Positions 1 through 9,305 are shown, counted from the first letter of the stretch. The stretch: 64,000 bases of DNA from Rhodobium gokarnense (GCF_025961475.1 NZ_JAOQNS010000010.1:62001-126000); one strand, 5' to 3'. Made by a program: numbers and translations. Notes: a model not told the origin generated them from the letters alone.

Positions 1-168
1 TACGAGATCGGCTGTGCGGCCGTGCGCCTGCTCTTCAACCGGATTGCCGGCGACCGCGCCAGCCCTCCGGTGCGCATGGTCATGGACGCCGAGCTGATCA
101 TCCGCGAGAGCTGCGGCGCAGCCGCGAAGGCTGGTGGCGAGGCGGCCTCCGAGACCGCCTGCCTCTAG
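1..168 (+). CDS. LacI-family transcriptional regulator, C-terminal fragment
   Basis: The window opens inside a gene; 55 codons remain before the TAG at 166-168. The residues match the end of the sugar-binding domain of LacI/GalR regulators: a helix with AAVRLLFNRI, then a strand and the closing segment AELIIRESC, which corresponds to the usual 'LIxRxSC' ending. The tail after that is a low-complexity Ala/Gly/Glu stretch. The DNA-binding domain and start lie outside the window. It reads towards the end of the converging amidohydrolase gene, 14 bases away. It could regulate the neighbouring ABC operon, but nothing here proves that. Family call is by C-terminal pattern only. Confidence 0.6.
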   Translation, partial: YEIGCAAVRLLFNRIAGDRASPPVRMVMDAELIIRESCGAAAKAGGEAASETACL

Positions 169-182
169 CCGGATCGCGCCAG

Positions 183-1847
183 TCAGCGCGCATAGGTGAC
201 CTTGCCGCCGCAGAGCGTCATGGCGACGGCGAGGCCGTCGGCCTCCTCGGCCGGCGTCTTGTCGATATCGCCGGTCAGCAGCACGACGTCGGCGAGCATG
301 CCCTGGCGCAGCATGCCCTTGTCCTGTTCGGCGAACTCCACCCAGGCACCGTCGCGGGTGAAGGCGGCAAGCGTATCGTCGAGGCTCTGGCGTTCGTCCG
401 GCGCGCCGTCGAAGGCGGGCTTGCGGGTCAGCGCCGTCTTGATGCCCATCAGCGGGTCGAGCGGGGCCACCGGCCAGTCGCTGGCAAAGCAGAGCCGGGC
501 GCCGGCCTCGCGCAGTTGCTGCCAGGCAAAGGCAAGGCCGAGGCGTTTGCGGCCGATCAGCGAGGCGGAGGGCTCGAACGGGAAATAGGCGCCCGGCGCG
601 TGGGTCGGCTGCATGGAGGCGACGACGCCGAGCTCCTTGAACCGCGGCAGGTCGGCGGGATCGAGCGTCTCGATGTGCTCGATGCGGTGGCGGCTGTCGC
701 GGGCGCCGTTGGCCTTCCTGGCTGCGGCGTAGCCGTCGAGGGTGCGGCGCACGGCAGCATCGCCGATCGCGTGGACGGCGATCTGGAGGCCGAGGCGGTC
801 GGCCTCGATGCAGAAGGCCTCGAACTCTTCCGTCTCGAACAGCGGCGCGCCGCGCATGCCGGCCTTGCCGCCATAGTCGTCGAGCATATAGGCCGTGGTC
901 GCCTCGATGACGCCGTCCATGAACATCTTGACGAAGCCGCATTTGAGGTGGGCGCTGGCATAGCGCTGGCGGTCGGCGACGGCCGTCTGGAAGTCGGACA
1001 GCGGATGGCCCGGCAGCATGCGGAGCGGCATGTAGGCCCGGCACGGCATTTTTCCATCGCGGTCGATCTCGCCGAGGATGTCGAGCTGGTGCGGATCGGC
1101 GTCCATGTTGTGGAACGAGGTGATGCCGAGCGAGGCGCAATAGGCGAGCCCGGCCTCGATGGTCACCCGGTCGCGGGCGCGCTCCTCGGCGCTCGGCTCC
1201 TTCGGCAGGGCGCGGCCGTTGGCGAGGCCGTTGCCGTCGCGTCCGCCATTGGCGGTCATGGCGAGGACCGGGCTGAAGGCCTCGAACTCGCGCAGCTCGC
1301 CGCCGGCAAGGCCGTCGTCGCCCATCACCACCTCGCAGCCGGCGGGCGTTTCGGCGCCCTCCAGCAGGCCGGCGGCCTTCAGCGCGGCGGTGTTCGCCCA
1401 CATGGTGTGGTGGTCGCCGGCATAGAGCGCGAGCGGGCGGTCGGGCAGGATCCTGTCCAGCAGGTGGCGGGTCATCGCGACGCCGTCGCCGAGGGTCGCA
1501 TAGTGGGCCTGTTCGGCGAGGATCAGGCCATCGCCGGGCTCGGTGGCGGCGCGCTCGCGGACGGCCCTGGCGACCGCCTCGGGGTCCGGCAGTCCGGCCA
1601 GCGACAGCCGGTCGAGCTGGGCGCCGCCGGGGAAGATATGCATGTGGCTTTCAATGAAGCCGGGCAGCACCGACGCCCCGCCCGCATCGACGATCCGGGT
1701 CCCTTCGCCGCGGCAGGCGGCGACGTCGTCGTGGGTGCCGACCGCGAGGATCCTGTCGCCGGAAATGGCTAAGGATTGGGCGCCGGGCCGGGCCGGGTCC
1801 ATTGTCCGCACCGCACCGTTTTCAACAATAATATCTGCTTTCTGCAC
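183..1847 (-). CDS. YtcJ-type metal-dependent amidohydrolase
   Basis: A 554-residue amidohydrolase of the YtcJ/LAF3 subgroup (Amidohydro_3), which hydrolyses C-N bonds with a TIM-barrel metal centre; the substrate is unknown. The N-terminal beta-sandwich start ADIIVENGAVRTMD is followed by the HMH metal motif at residues 68-70 (ESHMHIF), a central MFMDGVIEATTAYML strand where YtcJ proteins carry a substrate and metal region, HAIGDAAVRRTL, and the late metal aspartate in CFASDWPVAP. The GTG at 1847 was chosen because homologues begin just before ADIIVENG; an in-frame ATG 24 codons upstream would add an atypical extension. It is cytoplasmic (no signal peptide) and divergent from the polyamine-type ABC operon, so it may process an imported amide or N-acyl compound. 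Confidence 0.85.
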   Translation of the reverse strand: MQKADIIVENGAVRTMDPARPGAQSLAISGDRILAVGTHDDVAACRGEGTRIVDAGGASVLPGFIESHMHIFPGGAQLDRLSLAGLPDPEAVARAVRERAATEPGDGLILAEQAHYATLGDGVAMTRHLLDRILPDRPLALYAGDHHTMWANTAALKAAGLLEGAETPAGCEVVMGDDGLAGGELREFEAFSPVLAMTANGGRDGNGLANGRALPKEPSAEERARDRVTIEAGLAYCASLGITSFHNMDADPHQLDILGEIDRDGKMPCRAYMPLRMLPGHPLSDFQTAVADRQRYASAHLKCGFVKMFMDGVIEATTAYMLDDYGGKAGMRGAPLFETEEFEAFCIEADRLGLQIAVHAIGDAAVRRTLDGYAAARKANGARDSRHRIEHIETLDPADLPRFKELGVVASMQPTHAPGAYFPFEPSASLIGRKRLGLAFAWQQLREAGARLCFASDWPVAPLDPLMGIKTALTRKPAFDGAPDERQSLDDTLAAFTRDGAWVEFAEQDKGMLRQGMLADVVLLTGDIDKTPAEEADGLAVAMTLCGGKVTYAR

Positions 1848-1869
1848 TGGGTTTTCCCGCTCAAAAAAG

Positions 1870-1897
1870 ATGCAAGCCTGCCTTGCATACAGGCTTG
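1870..1897. promoter_or_regulatory. Overlapping palindromes in the amidohydrolase/ABC divergent promoter
   Basis: Two overlapping inverted repeats are visible. ATGCAAG at 1870-1876 pairs with CTTGCAT at 1882-1888, and CAAGCCTG at 1873-1880 pairs with CAGGCTTG at 1890-1897. They lie between the amidohydrolase start (1847) and the ABC ATPase start (1996), which suits an operator serving both directions. The binding protein is not identified; the LacI-type gene at the window edge is one candidate. Inference from symmetry and position only. Confidence 0.4.
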
Positions 1898-1995
1898 TGA
1901 AGCAGGATTCCATTGAATAGAGTTTTCGCCGATTGGCGTTCCCGGACCGGTTCAAAGGGCTCCCGGCAGCGCCGCGTTGTGAGGGCGTATACAAA

Positions 1996-3102
1996 GTGAC
2001 CGGCGATACGCGGGGGAACAACGTTGCGATCGATGTCCTCGGCGTAACGAAGGTATTTGGTGCAGCGGACAGCGGCTTTCGGGCCCTCGACAGGGTCTCG
2101 GCCAGCATCCGCCAGAACGAGTTCTTCACCCTTCTCGGCCCGTCGGGCTGCGGCAAGACGACCTTGCTGCGGCTGATCGCCGGGTTCGAGTTTCCGACCG
2201 AGGGACAGATCCTGCTCGACGGCGAGGATATCGCCGCGCTGCCGCCGTACCGGCGGCCGGTGAACACGGTGTTCCAGAGCTACGCGCTGTTCCCGCATCT
2301 GACGGTCGCCAAGAACATCAGCTTCGGGCTGGAGATGCTCGGCTGGCCGGCCGCAAAGATCGCTTCGACGGTCGAGCGCATGCTGGCGCTGGTCAAGATG
2401 GAGCCGATGGCCGACCGGCTGACCGACCAGATCTCCGGCGGCCAGCAGCAGCGCGTGGCCCTTGCCCGCGCCCTTGCGCCGAACCCCAGGGTGCTGCTGC
2501 TCGACGAGCCGCTGTCGGCGCTTGATTTCAAACTGCGCAAGGAAATGCAGATCGAATTGAAACGGCTGCAGGGCGAGACCGGCATCACCTTCGTGTTCGT
2601 CACCCACGACCAGGAAGAGGCGCTGACCATGTCCGACCGCATCGCCGTGATGTCGGCGGGGCGCATCCTGCAGGTCGGCAGCCCGCGCGAGATCTACGAC
2701 CGGCCGACCGAGCGGTTCGTCGCCGACTTCATCGGCGAGACCAATTTCCTGGAAGGCGAGGCAAAGGTCGTCGGCGATCACCTGCTCGAGGTTCGGCTCG
2801 ATGCCGGCGCCACTGTCAAGGCGACGGCCCCGGACGCTGCCCTCCATGCGGGCCGCACGACCGTCGCGGTCAGGCCGGAGCATGCCGACCTGGTGCCCGG
2901 CGACGGGCCGGCGGACCTTGCCGGCGTCCTGAAGAACATCGTCTATTTCGGCACCGACACGCATTTCCACATGACGCTCGACAACGGCGTTCCGTTCATC
3001 GTCCGCCAGCAGAACACGCCGGGCGAGGGATCGGGCTTTTCCATCGGCGAAAAGGTCGGCGTCAGGCTCCACGCCGACGCGGCCCAGGCCCTGAAGGACT
3101 GA
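1996..3102 (+). CDS. Polyamine-type ABC transporter, ATP-binding protein (PotA-like)
   Basis: The ATPase (368 residues) energises the importer encoded by the next three genes. Visible motifs: Walker [10 protein letters not shown] near residues 48-56, Q-loop in [15 protein letters not shown], signature SGGQQQR, Walker [12 protein letters not shown], and the switch His in [14 protein letters not shown]. The C-terminal part (from about residue 240) has the strand-rich TOBE form seen in PotA/FbpC-type ATPases, with [10 protein letters not shown]. The start is uncertain: GTG at 1996 gives a normal family length, whereas a TTG at 1933 would add 21 unlikely residues. The permease ATG follows the stop by three bases, so translation is probably coupled. 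Substrate class is inferred from the potD-like binding protein. Confidence 0.88.
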   Translation: MTGDTRGNNVAIDVLGVTKVFGAADSGFRALDRVSASIRQNEFFTLLGPSGCGKTTLLRLIAGFEFPTEGQILLDGEDIAALPPYRRPVNTVFQSYALFPHLTVAKNISFGLEMLGWPAAKIASTVERMLALVKMEPMADRLTDQISGGQQQRVALARALAPNPRVLLLDEPLSALDFKLRKEMQIELKRLQGETGITFVFVTHDQEEALTMSDRIAVMSAGRILQVGSPREIYDRPTERFVADFIGETNFLEGEAKVVGDHLLEVRLDAGATVKATAPDAALHAGRTTVAVRPEHADLVPGDGPADLAGVLKNIVYFGTDTHFHMTLDNGVPFIVRQQNTPGEGSGFSIGEKVGVRLHADAAQALKD

Positions 3103-3105
3103 CCG

Positions 3106-4032
3106 ATGCAGCCGCACGAGGTCGAACAGGCAGCGATCCGGCGGGGAACGATGCGGCGCTGGCTGCTGTCGGCGCCGGCGCTCGTCATCATCTTCCTGGC
3201 CTCGTTCGGGCCGCTCTTCGTCATGCTGGCCTTCTCGGTCCTGGAAAAGGGCGACTATGGGGGCGTCAAGCCGTGGACCTTCTCCTTCGACGGCTGGGCC
3301 AACGTTTTCTTCCAGCACGATATCTTCACCGGTGAGCTCGGATTTGCCGACGCCCATCTGTCGATCTTCTGGCGCTCGGTGCGGCTGTCCATCATCACCA
3401 CCGCGCTGACGCTCGTGCTCGGCTTTCCGACGGCCTATTTCATCGCCACGCGGCCGCGCAAGACCCGGGAGATCTGGGTCTTCCTGGTGACCATCCCGTT
3501 CTGGACCAACCTTCTCATCCGCACCTTCGCCATGCAGGAGGTGATCCGCAACGAGGGCGTCATCAACACCGTCGCGATGCGGCTCGGCATGATCTCGGAG
3601 CCGATCCAGATCATGTACACCGACTGGGCGGTCCTCTTCGGCATGACCTATGTCTACCTGCCGCTGATGGTGCTGCCGCTCTATGCGAGCATGGAAAAGC
3701 TCGACTTCCGCCTCGTGGAGGCGGCCTATGACCTCTATGCGAACCGGTTCAAGGTGCTGAGGCGGATCATCCTGCCGCTGACCAAGCCCGGCATCATCGC
3801 CGGATCGATCCTCGTCTTCATTCCCTCGCTCGGCGCCTATGTGACGCCGCGGGTGCTGGGCGGCGGCAAGAACATGATGCTCGGCAACCTGATCGGCCTG
3901 CAGTTCGGCAAGGGCAACAACTGGCCGCTCGGCGCGGCGATCTCGATCACGCTGATGGTCGTCGTCATGGTCGCGCTCCTCATCTATGTGCGCGCCACCG
4001 CGCGGGCGGGAGGCGACGACCGTGGCAGGTAA
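3106..4032 (+). CDS. Polyamine-type ABC transporter permease (PotB-like)
   Basis: A 308-residue inner-membrane permease. After a short charged N-terminus, hydrophobic segments alternate with loops: WLLSAPALVIIFLASFGPLF, then VRLSIITTALTLVLGFPTAYF, TIPFWTNLLIRTF, WAVLFGMTYVYLPLMVLPLY, and a C-terminal pair. The cytoplasmic EAA-type loop that docks on the ATPase is clear at EAAYDLYANRFKVLRRIILP. A long periplasmic loop between the first and second segments is typical of PotB/PotH permeases. It starts three bases after the ATPase stop and overlaps the second permease by 11 bases, so the pair is expected to form a heterodimer made in fixed ratio. Confidence 0.88.
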   Translation: MQPHEVEQAAIRRGTMRRWLLSAPALVIIFLASFGPLFVMLAFSVLEKGDYGGVKPWTFSFDGWANVFFQHDIFTGELGFADAHLSIFWRSVRLSIITTALTLVLGFPTAYFIATRPRKTREIWVFLVTIPFWTNLLIRTFAMQEVIRNEGVINTVAMRLGMISEPIQIMYTDWAVLFGMTYVYLPLMVLPLYASMEKLDFRLVEAAYDLYANRFKVLRRIILPLTKPGIIAGSILVFIPSLGAYVTPRVLGGGKNMMLGNLIGLQFGKGNNWPLGAAISITLMVVVMVALLIYVRATARAGGDDRGR

Positions 4033-4828
4033 GCGGCATTTCGACGTCCGGCGGCAGCCGGGATTCGCCTTCGTGGCGATGTTCAGCTTCTTCGCGCTCT
4101 ACCTGCCGATGGCGCTGCTCGTGGTCTATGCCTTCAACGCGGGCGATTCCCTCGCCCTGTGGGAGGGTTTCTCGCTGCGCTGGTTCGTCTCCGCCTGGCA
4201 GAACGATACGGTCCAGGACGCGACGATCCGCTCGGTGATCATCGCCGTGTGCGCCGCCGTCCTTGCCACCAGCGCGGCGACCATGGCGGCGCTGGCAACG
4301 ACCCGCACGCGCCCCTATCGCGGTCAGACCCTTACCTATGCGCTGATCAACCAGCCGCTGATGATCCCGGAGATCGTCACCGCCGTCGCGCTTTTGATCG
4401 TCTTTTCGCGGATCAAGGTGTGGACCGACTATTCGGGCCTCGGCTATCTGATCGCGGCCCACACGGCGTTCTGCGTGCCGTTTGCCTATCTGCCGATCCG
4501 GGCGCGACTGGAGAGCATGGACCTGTCGCTGGAAGTGGCGGCGGCCGACCTTTACGCGACGCCCTGGAAGGCGTTCCGCTACATCACCCTGCCGCTGCTG
4601 CGCCCCGGCATCATCGCCGGCTTCATGCTCGCCTTCGTCATCTCGCTCGACGACGTCGTCATTACCGAATTCGTCAAATCCGGCGGCCAGGACACGCTGC
4701 CGACCTACATGCTGGGTCAGCTCCGGCGGGTGGTGACGCCGGAAATCAACGCCATCGCCACCGTCTTCCTTGCTTTCTCCGTGGTCATCGTGACAGCCTT
4801 TTTCCTGATGACCCGGAAGAAAACCTGA
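4022..4828 (+). CDS. Polyamine-type ABC transporter permease (PotC-like)
   Basis: The second permease has 268 residues from the GTG at 4022, which overlaps the end of the first permease gene by 11 bases. Hydrophobic segments include FVAMFSFFALYLPMALLVVY, a second at SVIIAVCAAVLATSAATMAAL and a last at VFLAFSVVIVTAFFLM. The ATPase-docking loop is EVAAADLYATPWKAFRYITLP, followed by LRPGIIAGFMLAFVISLDDVVITEF, a segment strongly conserved in PotC/PotI proteins. The GTG start was preferred because a longer reading lies inside the upstream gene and adds no recognisable sequence. It acts with the upstream permease in the inner membrane. Confidence 0.87.
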   Translation: MAGKRHFDVRRQPGFAFVAMFSFFALYLPMALLVVYAFNAGDSLALWEGFSLRWFVSAWQNDTVQDATIRSVIIAVCAAVLATSAATMAALATTRTRPYRGQTLTYALINQPLMIPEIVTAVALLIVFSRIKVWTDYSGLGYLIAAHTAFCVPFAYLPIRARLESMDLSLEVAAADLYATPWKAFRYITLPLLRPGIIAGFMLAFVISLDDVVITEFVKSGGQDTLPTYMLGQLRRVVTPEINAIATVFLAFSVVIVTAFFLMTRKKT

Positions 4829-4926
4829 GGCCATTCTCTGCCTCGACCCGAAAAAAGCCAGACAACAAGAACCGACACAACAACAACTCACATAACAAAA
4901 AGACAGGCAAAATGAGGATAACCGCC

Positions 4927-5958
4927 ATGAAATCCCTGAAAACGGCATTCGCCGCCGCCGGCGCGCTGCTCGTGGCGAGCGCTGCCCACGCGGAAGGCGA
5001 ACTCAACATCTTCAACTGGGGCGACTACACCAACCCCGAGCTGATCAAGAAGTTCGAAGCCGCCTACGACGTCAAGGTGACCATCACCGACTACGATTCC
5101 AACTCCACGGCGCTTGCCAAGGTGCGGGCCGGCGGCCACGGCTTCGACATCGTCGTGCCCTCGGCCAACTACGTGCCAATCTGGATCAAGGAGGGCCTCT
5201 TGCTGGAAGCCCGGCCGGACCAGATGGAGAACTTCAAGAATGTCGACGAGCGCTGGGTCAACGTGTCCTGGGATCCGGGCCGGCACTATACGGTGCCGTG
5301 GCAGTGGGGCCTGACCGGTATCGGCGTCAACACCTCGGTCTACAAGGGCGACATCAACACCTCGGCGATCTTCCTCGATCCGCCGGAGGAACTGGCCGGC
5401 AAGATCAACGTGGCGCCGGAACGCAACGACGTCATGTACGCCGCCATCAAATATATGGGCGGCGAGTGGTGCACCGACGACAAGGTGCTCCTGAAGAAGG
5501 TCTACGACAAGCTGGTCGAAGCCAAGACCAAATGGCTGGCGATGGACTACAGCGTGACCGAGAAGCTGCCGTCCGGCGACTACGCGGCCGTCTATTACTG
5601 GAACGGCGCCATCATGCGCTCGCGGCTGAAGAACCCGGACATCGCCTTCGGCTATCCGAAGGAAGGCTTCCCCTTCTTCATGGACTCCGTCGCGATCCTC
5701 AAGGACGCCAAGAACCCGGACAACGCCAAGCTCTTCATGAACTTCATCATGGACCCGGAGAATGCGGCGCTGATCTCCGACTTCGCCAAATATTCCAACG
5801 GCATCAAGGGCTCCGAGGAATTCATGGACGAGGCGCTGCGGACGGCGCCTGAGCTGAACGTGCCGGCCGAGTATGAGGCGTCCGGCGCCTTCATCGACAC
5901 CTGCAGCCCGGAGGTCATCGAACTCTACACCCGCATCTGGACCGACATTTCCAAATAG
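4927..5958 (+). CDS. Periplasmic polyamine-type binding protein (PotD-like)
   Basis: The solute receptor for the ABC importer, 343 residues. The N-terminus is a classical Sec signal, with a positively charged start, a hydrophobic core and cleavage expected after SAAHA, leaving mature EGELNIFNWGDYTNP. The FNWGDY motif near the mature start is a hallmark of the PotD/PotF family, and later YDVKVTITDYDSN and YAAVYYWNGAIM also fit. Two in-frame ATGs exist (4912, 4927). The second is preferred because GAGG at 4915-4918 gives it a well-spaced ribosome site. An adenine/cytosine-rich leader of about 100 bases separates it from the permease. Exact ligand (putrescine, spermidine or another amine or amino acid) cannot be read from the sequence. 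Confidence 0.87.
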   Translation: MKSLKTAFAAAGALLVASAAHAEGELNIFNWGDYTNPELIKKFEAAYDVKVTITDYDSNSTALAKVRAGGHGFDIVVPSANYVPIWIKEGLLLEARPDQMENFKNVDERWVNVSWDPGRHYTVPWQWGLTGIGVNTSVYKGDINTSAIFLDPPEELAGKINVAPERNDVMYAAIKYMGGEWCTDDKVLLKKVYDKLVEAKTKWLAMDYSVTEKLPSGDYAAVYYWNGAIMRSRLKNPDIAFGYPKEGFPFFMDSVAILKDAKNPDNAKLFMNFIMDPENAALISDFAKYSNGIKGSEEFMDEALRTAPELNVPAEYEASGAFIDTCSPEVIELYTRIWTDISK

Positions 5959-5968
5959 GTGCGTGACG

Positions 5969-5992
5969 GGCGGGGCCGGTCGCGGCCCCGCC
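5969..5992 (+). terminator. Intercistronic GC hairpin after the binding-protein gene
   Basis: A perfect 9-bp stem (GGCGGGGCC / GGCCCCGCC) with a six-base loop sits 10 bases after the binding-protein stop and just before the amidase ATG at 6000. There is no downstream T-run, so it is more likely a partial terminator or a 3'-end stabiliser that keeps binding-protein mRNA more abundant than the downstream message. Confidence 0.45.
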
Positions 5993-5999
5993 AATCCCC

Positions 6000-7412
6000 A
6001 TGCAGGACATTCCCGATCTGGACGCCATCGACCTTGCGGCGGCGATCGCCCGTCGCGAGGTCTCCTGCGTCGATGTCATGGCCGCGGTCCTCGATCGCAT
6101 CGCGGAGGTCAATCCTGCGCTGACGGCGATCGTCTCGCTGCGCGACCGCGACGTGCTGATCGCCGAGGCGCGGGACGCGGATGACACTTCCTCCGATCTG
6201 CCCCTTCGCGGCGTGCCGATCGCGATCAAGGACCTCGTCGAGACCGCCGGGATCCGTACCACGCACGGTTCGCCGATCTTTTCCGACCATGTGCCCGCGA
6301 TCGACGACCTCCTTGCCGCCCGCCTCCGCGGCGCCGGGGCCATCGTCCTCGGCAAGACCAACACGCCGGAATTCGGCATCGGCTCCCAGAGCTACAATCC
6401 GGTCCACGGCACCACGCGCAATCCGTACGACGTGACCAAAACCGCCGGCGGGTCGAGCGGCGGCGCGGCCGCGGCGCTCGCCGCCCGGCTGGTGCCGCTT
6501 GCCGACGGCTCGGACATGATGGGCTCGCTGCGCAATCCGGCCGCCTTCTGCAACGTCTTCGGGTTCCGCCCGAGCTTCGGCCGCGTGCCGCCGACGCCGG
6601 AGGGCGACACCTTCCTCCACCAGCTCGCCACCGACGGGCCGATGGCCCGCAGCGTCCGCGACCTTGTCCGGTTGCTCGACGTCATCGCCGGACCGGACGG
6701 GCGGTTTCCCCATTCCCTTCCCGCCGAAGCGCCGTTCGCCGACAGGCTCGATGCGCCGGTCGCGGGCCAACGCATCGGCTGGATCGGTGACTGGAACGGG
6801 TATTTTCCGATGGAGCCCGGCATCCTGCCGCTGTGCGAGCGGGCCCTCACAACGTTCGCGGACCTCGGCTGCCGCGTCGAGCCGGTCATCCCGCCCTTCG
6901 ATCCGGCGGCGCTGTGGCGATCCTGGACGGTCCTTCGGAGCTGGGCCATCGCCTCGGGCCTGCGTGTCCATTTCGACGACCCGTACCGCCGCGACCTCCT
7001 GAAGCCCGAGGCGCTGTGGGAGATCGAGGCCGGCCTGTCGCTGAGCGCGGTCGATATTCACGAGGCGAGCGTCATCCGGTCGGAATGGTTCGCCTCGCTT
7101 GCCCGCCTGTTTGAGCGCTTCGACGCCCTTGCGCTTCCCAGCACCCAGGTGTTTCCCTTCGATGCGGACATGCATTGGCCGACGTCGGTCGCCGGGCGGG
7201 TGATGGACACCTATCATCGCTGGATGGAGGTGGTCGTGCCGGTCTCGCTCGCCGGGCTTCCCGCGCTCGCGCTTCCGGCCGGCTTTGGTGACGCGGGCCT
7301 TCCGGCGGGCGTGCAGCTTTTCGGGCGGCGCGGCAACGATCTCGGCATCCTGCGGCTCGGCCACGCCTATGACGCGGCAACGCGCTGGCCGCACCGGCGG
7401 CCGGACAAATGA
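6000..7412 (+). CDS. Amidase of the amidase-signature family
   Basis: A 470-residue cytoplasmic amidase that hydrolyses carboxamides through the Ser-cisSer-Lys triad of the amidase-signature family (GatA, AtzF, fatty amide hydrolases). The catalytic lysine lies in IAIKDLVETAG (about residues 75-85), the glycine/serine-rich signature is AGGSSGGAAAALAARL, and the nucleophile region is ADGSDMMGSLRNPAAFC, where the serine before LRNP is the expected nucleophile. The usual GTDxGGS reads GSDMMGS here, a mild departure. It follows the ABC operon and precedes a serine hydrolase, suggesting that the imported compound carries an amide bond. It is not a full GatA: no GatB or GatC lies nearby. Confidence 0.87.
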   Translation: MQDIPDLDAIDLAAAIARREVSCVDVMAAVLDRIAEVNPALTAIVSLRDRDVLIAEARDADDTSSDLPLRGVPIAIKDLVETAGIRTTHGSPIFSDHVPAIDDLLAARLRGAGAIVLGKTNTPEFGIGSQSYNPVHGTTRNPYDVTKTAGGSSGGAAAALAARLVPLADGSDMMGSLRNPAAFCNVFGFRPSFGRVPPTPEGDTFLHQLATDGPMARSVRDLVRLLDVIAGPDGRFPHSLPAEAPFADRLDAPVAGQRIGWIGDWNGYFPMEPGILPLCERALTTFADLGCRVEPVIPPFDPAALWRSWTVLRSWAIASGLRVHFDDPYRRDLLKPEALWEIEAGLSLSAVDIHEASVIRSEWFASLARLFERFDALALPSTQVFPFDADMHWPTSVAGRVMDTYHRWMEVVVPVSLAGLPALALPAGFGDAGLPAGVQLFGRRGNDLGILRLGHAYDAATRWPHRRPDK

Positions 7413-7431
7413 CAGAAAACGGACAAACACG

Positions 7432-8595
7432 ATGACGACGGCACATTCGGCAGGCGGCGGCTTTGAGCGCCGCGACATCGACCTCGGCAACTGGCGCACC
7501 GCGCCCTATTCGTCGTGGTCGTTCCAGAACGTCAGCGAAATGGTGCCCTCGGCGATCATCAAGGGCACCGGCAAGGCGGAACGGCCTCCGCTTCATCTCG
7601 GCGATGTCGCCAAGGTCATCTGGAAAGACGCGGCGGGCGACTTCCTCTCCGTGCCGGGCGTCCTGGAGGCCACCCACACCGATGCCTTCGTCGTCCTCCG
7701 CAAGGGGCGCATCGCCGGCGAATGGTACGGACCGACCTGCGATCCGGCAAAGCCGCACCTCATCTTCTCGGTCTCCAAATCCGTCACCGGCCTGATGGCC
7801 GGCATCCTGGAGGCAAGGGGCGACCTGTCGATGGACCAACCCATCGTCGATCACGTGCCGGAGATCGCCGGCTCGGCCTATGAAGATGCGAGCGTCCGGC
7901 AGCTTTTCGATATGCAGATCAGCGTCGATTTTTCCGAGGATTATCTCGACAAGACCGGCGGCTACGACCGCTATCGGCGGGCAACGGCCTGGAATCCGGA
8001 AAAGCCGGGGGAGGGGCCGAGCGATCTGCTGACGTTCCTGGCGACCATCGGCAAGGGACCGGCCGAACACGGCACGATCCATGCCTATCGCTCGCCGAAC
8101 ACCGACCTTGCCGGCTTCGTGCTGGAACGGGCGGCGGGGCAGCGGTTCCACGAGATGGTCGAGACCCTTTTGTGGCAGCCGATGCGCGCCCACAGCGATG
8201 CGGCGATTACCGTCGACCGGCTCGGCGTTGCGCGCGCCGCCGGCGGCATCTCGGTGACGGCCCGCGATCTCGCCCGGCTCGGCGAGCTGGTCCGCGTCGG
8301 CGGCAGGGGGATCGTCCCGATGCGCTGGATCGACGACATCCGTACCGCCGGCGACAAGGCGATCTGGGCGGCGGGCGACCAGGCCAAGCTCTTCGATGGC
8401 GGGTGCTACCGGAGCTACTGGTACTGCCCGTCGGAACATGAACTCGCCGCCATCGGCATCCACGGCCAGTGGATATGGATCGACTTTGCACGCGATGTCG
8501 TCATCGCCAAGCAGTCCTGTCAGCCGCTGCCGGAAGATGCAGCGACGGACGATCTCCTGATCGCCACCTTCCGGGCCGTGGCGCAGGCGCTTTAG
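7432..8595 (+). CDS. Beta-lactamase-fold serine hydrolase (class C / esterase type)
   Basis: A 387-residue member of the beta-lactamase/transpeptidase-like hydrolases. The nucleophile motif SxxK appears as SVSK in IFSVSKSVTGLMAG, and the YxN-type motif as YRSPNTDLAGF. There is no signal peptide, so a cytoplasmic esterase or amidase role is more likely than antibiotic resistance. Together with the amidase it resembles 6-aminohexanoate-oligomer-hydrolase-type pairs only in general design; that is comparison, not evidence of substrate. The ATG at 7432 is preferred over upstream in-frame codons that lie in the amidase gene. It is the last gene of the rightward operon and converges on dhaL. Confidence 0.83.
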   Translation: MTTAHSAGGGFERRDIDLGNWRTAPYSSWSFQNVSEMVPSAIIKGTGKAERPPLHLGDVAKVIWKDAAGDFLSVPGVLEATHTDAFVVLRKGRIAGEWYGPTCDPAKPHLIFSVSKSVTGLMAGILEARGDLSMDQPIVDHVPEIAGSAYEDASVRQLFDMQISVDFSEDYLDKTGGYDRYRRATAWNPEKPGEGPSDLLTFLATIGKGPAEHGTIHAYRSPNTDLAGFVLERAAGQRFHEMVETLLWQPMRAHSDAAITVDRLGVARAAGGISVTARDLARLGELVRVGGRGIVPMRWIDDIRTAGDKAIWAAGDQAKLFDGGCYRSYWYCPSEHELAAIGIHGQWIWIDFARDVVIAKQSCQPLPEDAATDDLLIATFRAVAQAL

Positions 8596-8608
8596 GCGCA
8601 ATCGCCGC

Positions 8609-9259
8609 TCAGGCGTCGTCGCCGGACAGTGCCTCGGCCATCGCCTTGATGATGATGACGGTCGAGGCGGCGCCGGGGTCCATGTGGCCGAGCGAACGGC
8701 CACCGACCCGGGCGGCCCGGCCCTTGGCGGCGACCATGGAGCGGGTCGCTTCCGCACCATGCTCGGCCGCGGCGACGACCTCTTTCCAGAAGGTTTTCAT
8801 TTCGGCGCCGTTGGCGAGCGCCAGTGCCGCCGCCTCGGATGCCGGAAGCCAGGCGTCCAGCATCGTCTTGTCGCCGCGCTGGGCCTTGCCGCGCTCGCGG
8901 ATGCCGGCAGGGATCGCCGTCAGCATGGCGGTCGCCGCCGACTGGTCGAGCTTTTCGACTCCGTCGAGACTTTGCGCCGCCCGGCGAAGGCCCGTCGCAT
9001 AGAGCGGGCCGGTCGAGGCGCCGACGGCGTTGAGGAAGGCGGTCGCCGCCGCGTTCATGACCGCGGACGCGCTCGAAAGGTCCGAGCGCGCGCTCTGCAG
9101 CGCGGCGGTCACGGCGTGGAAGCCGAGGACCATGGTGATCCCGTGATCGGCGTCGCCGATGGCGCCGTCCAGTTCGGAAAGCTCGTCGACGGCGTCGTCG
9201 ATCGCCGCGGAAATCCTCCCGAACATCCCGATCAGATGCTCAACGACACTCGTGGTCAT
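8609..9259 (-). CDS. dhaL: Dihydroxyacetone-kinase-type subunit DhaL
   Basis: The nucleotide-binding, phosphoryl-transferring subunit of a split Dha kinase, 216 residues. The metal/ADP site is GAIGDADHGITM, with aspartates at 31, 36 and 38 standing in the usual 'DGxxGDGDHG' block; Ala replaces the middle Gly. The C-terminal part has the expected AGAASTVIIIKAMAEAL helix. The ATG at 9259 has GGGAGAGAAAG immediately upstream, a clear ribosome site, so a longer start was rejected. It lies 133 bases after the SorC-DhaK fusion on the same strand and presumably supplies the partner for that protein's DhaK half. No PTS-type DhaM is visible in the window, so ATP may be the donor. Confidence 0.88.
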   Translation of the reverse strand: MTTSVVEHLIGMFGRISAAIDDAVDELSELDGAIGDADHGITMVLGFHAVTAALQSARSDLSSASAVMNAAATAFLNAVGASTGPLYATGLRRAAQSLDGVEKLDQSAATAMLTAIPAGIRERGKAQRGDKTMLDAWLPASEAAALALANGAEMKTFWKEVVAAAEHGAEATRSMVAAKGRAARVGGRSLGHMDPGAASTVIIIKAMAEALSGDDA

Positions 9260-9305
9260 CTTTCTCTCCCATCGTGCCGGATTTCCCACCCGGCTTCGAT
9301 AGCGT

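Noticed and set aside
1848-2267. Extended N-terminus for the YtcJ-type amidohydrolase
   Set aside because: It would run through the divergent promoter and into the ABC ATPase gene; the family N-terminus begins at the GTG at 1847.
7432-8595. Antibiotic-resistance beta-lactamase
   Set aside because: No signal peptide, and it sits in an amide-catabolism operon; the SxxK and YxN motifs are shared by many esterases and amidases.
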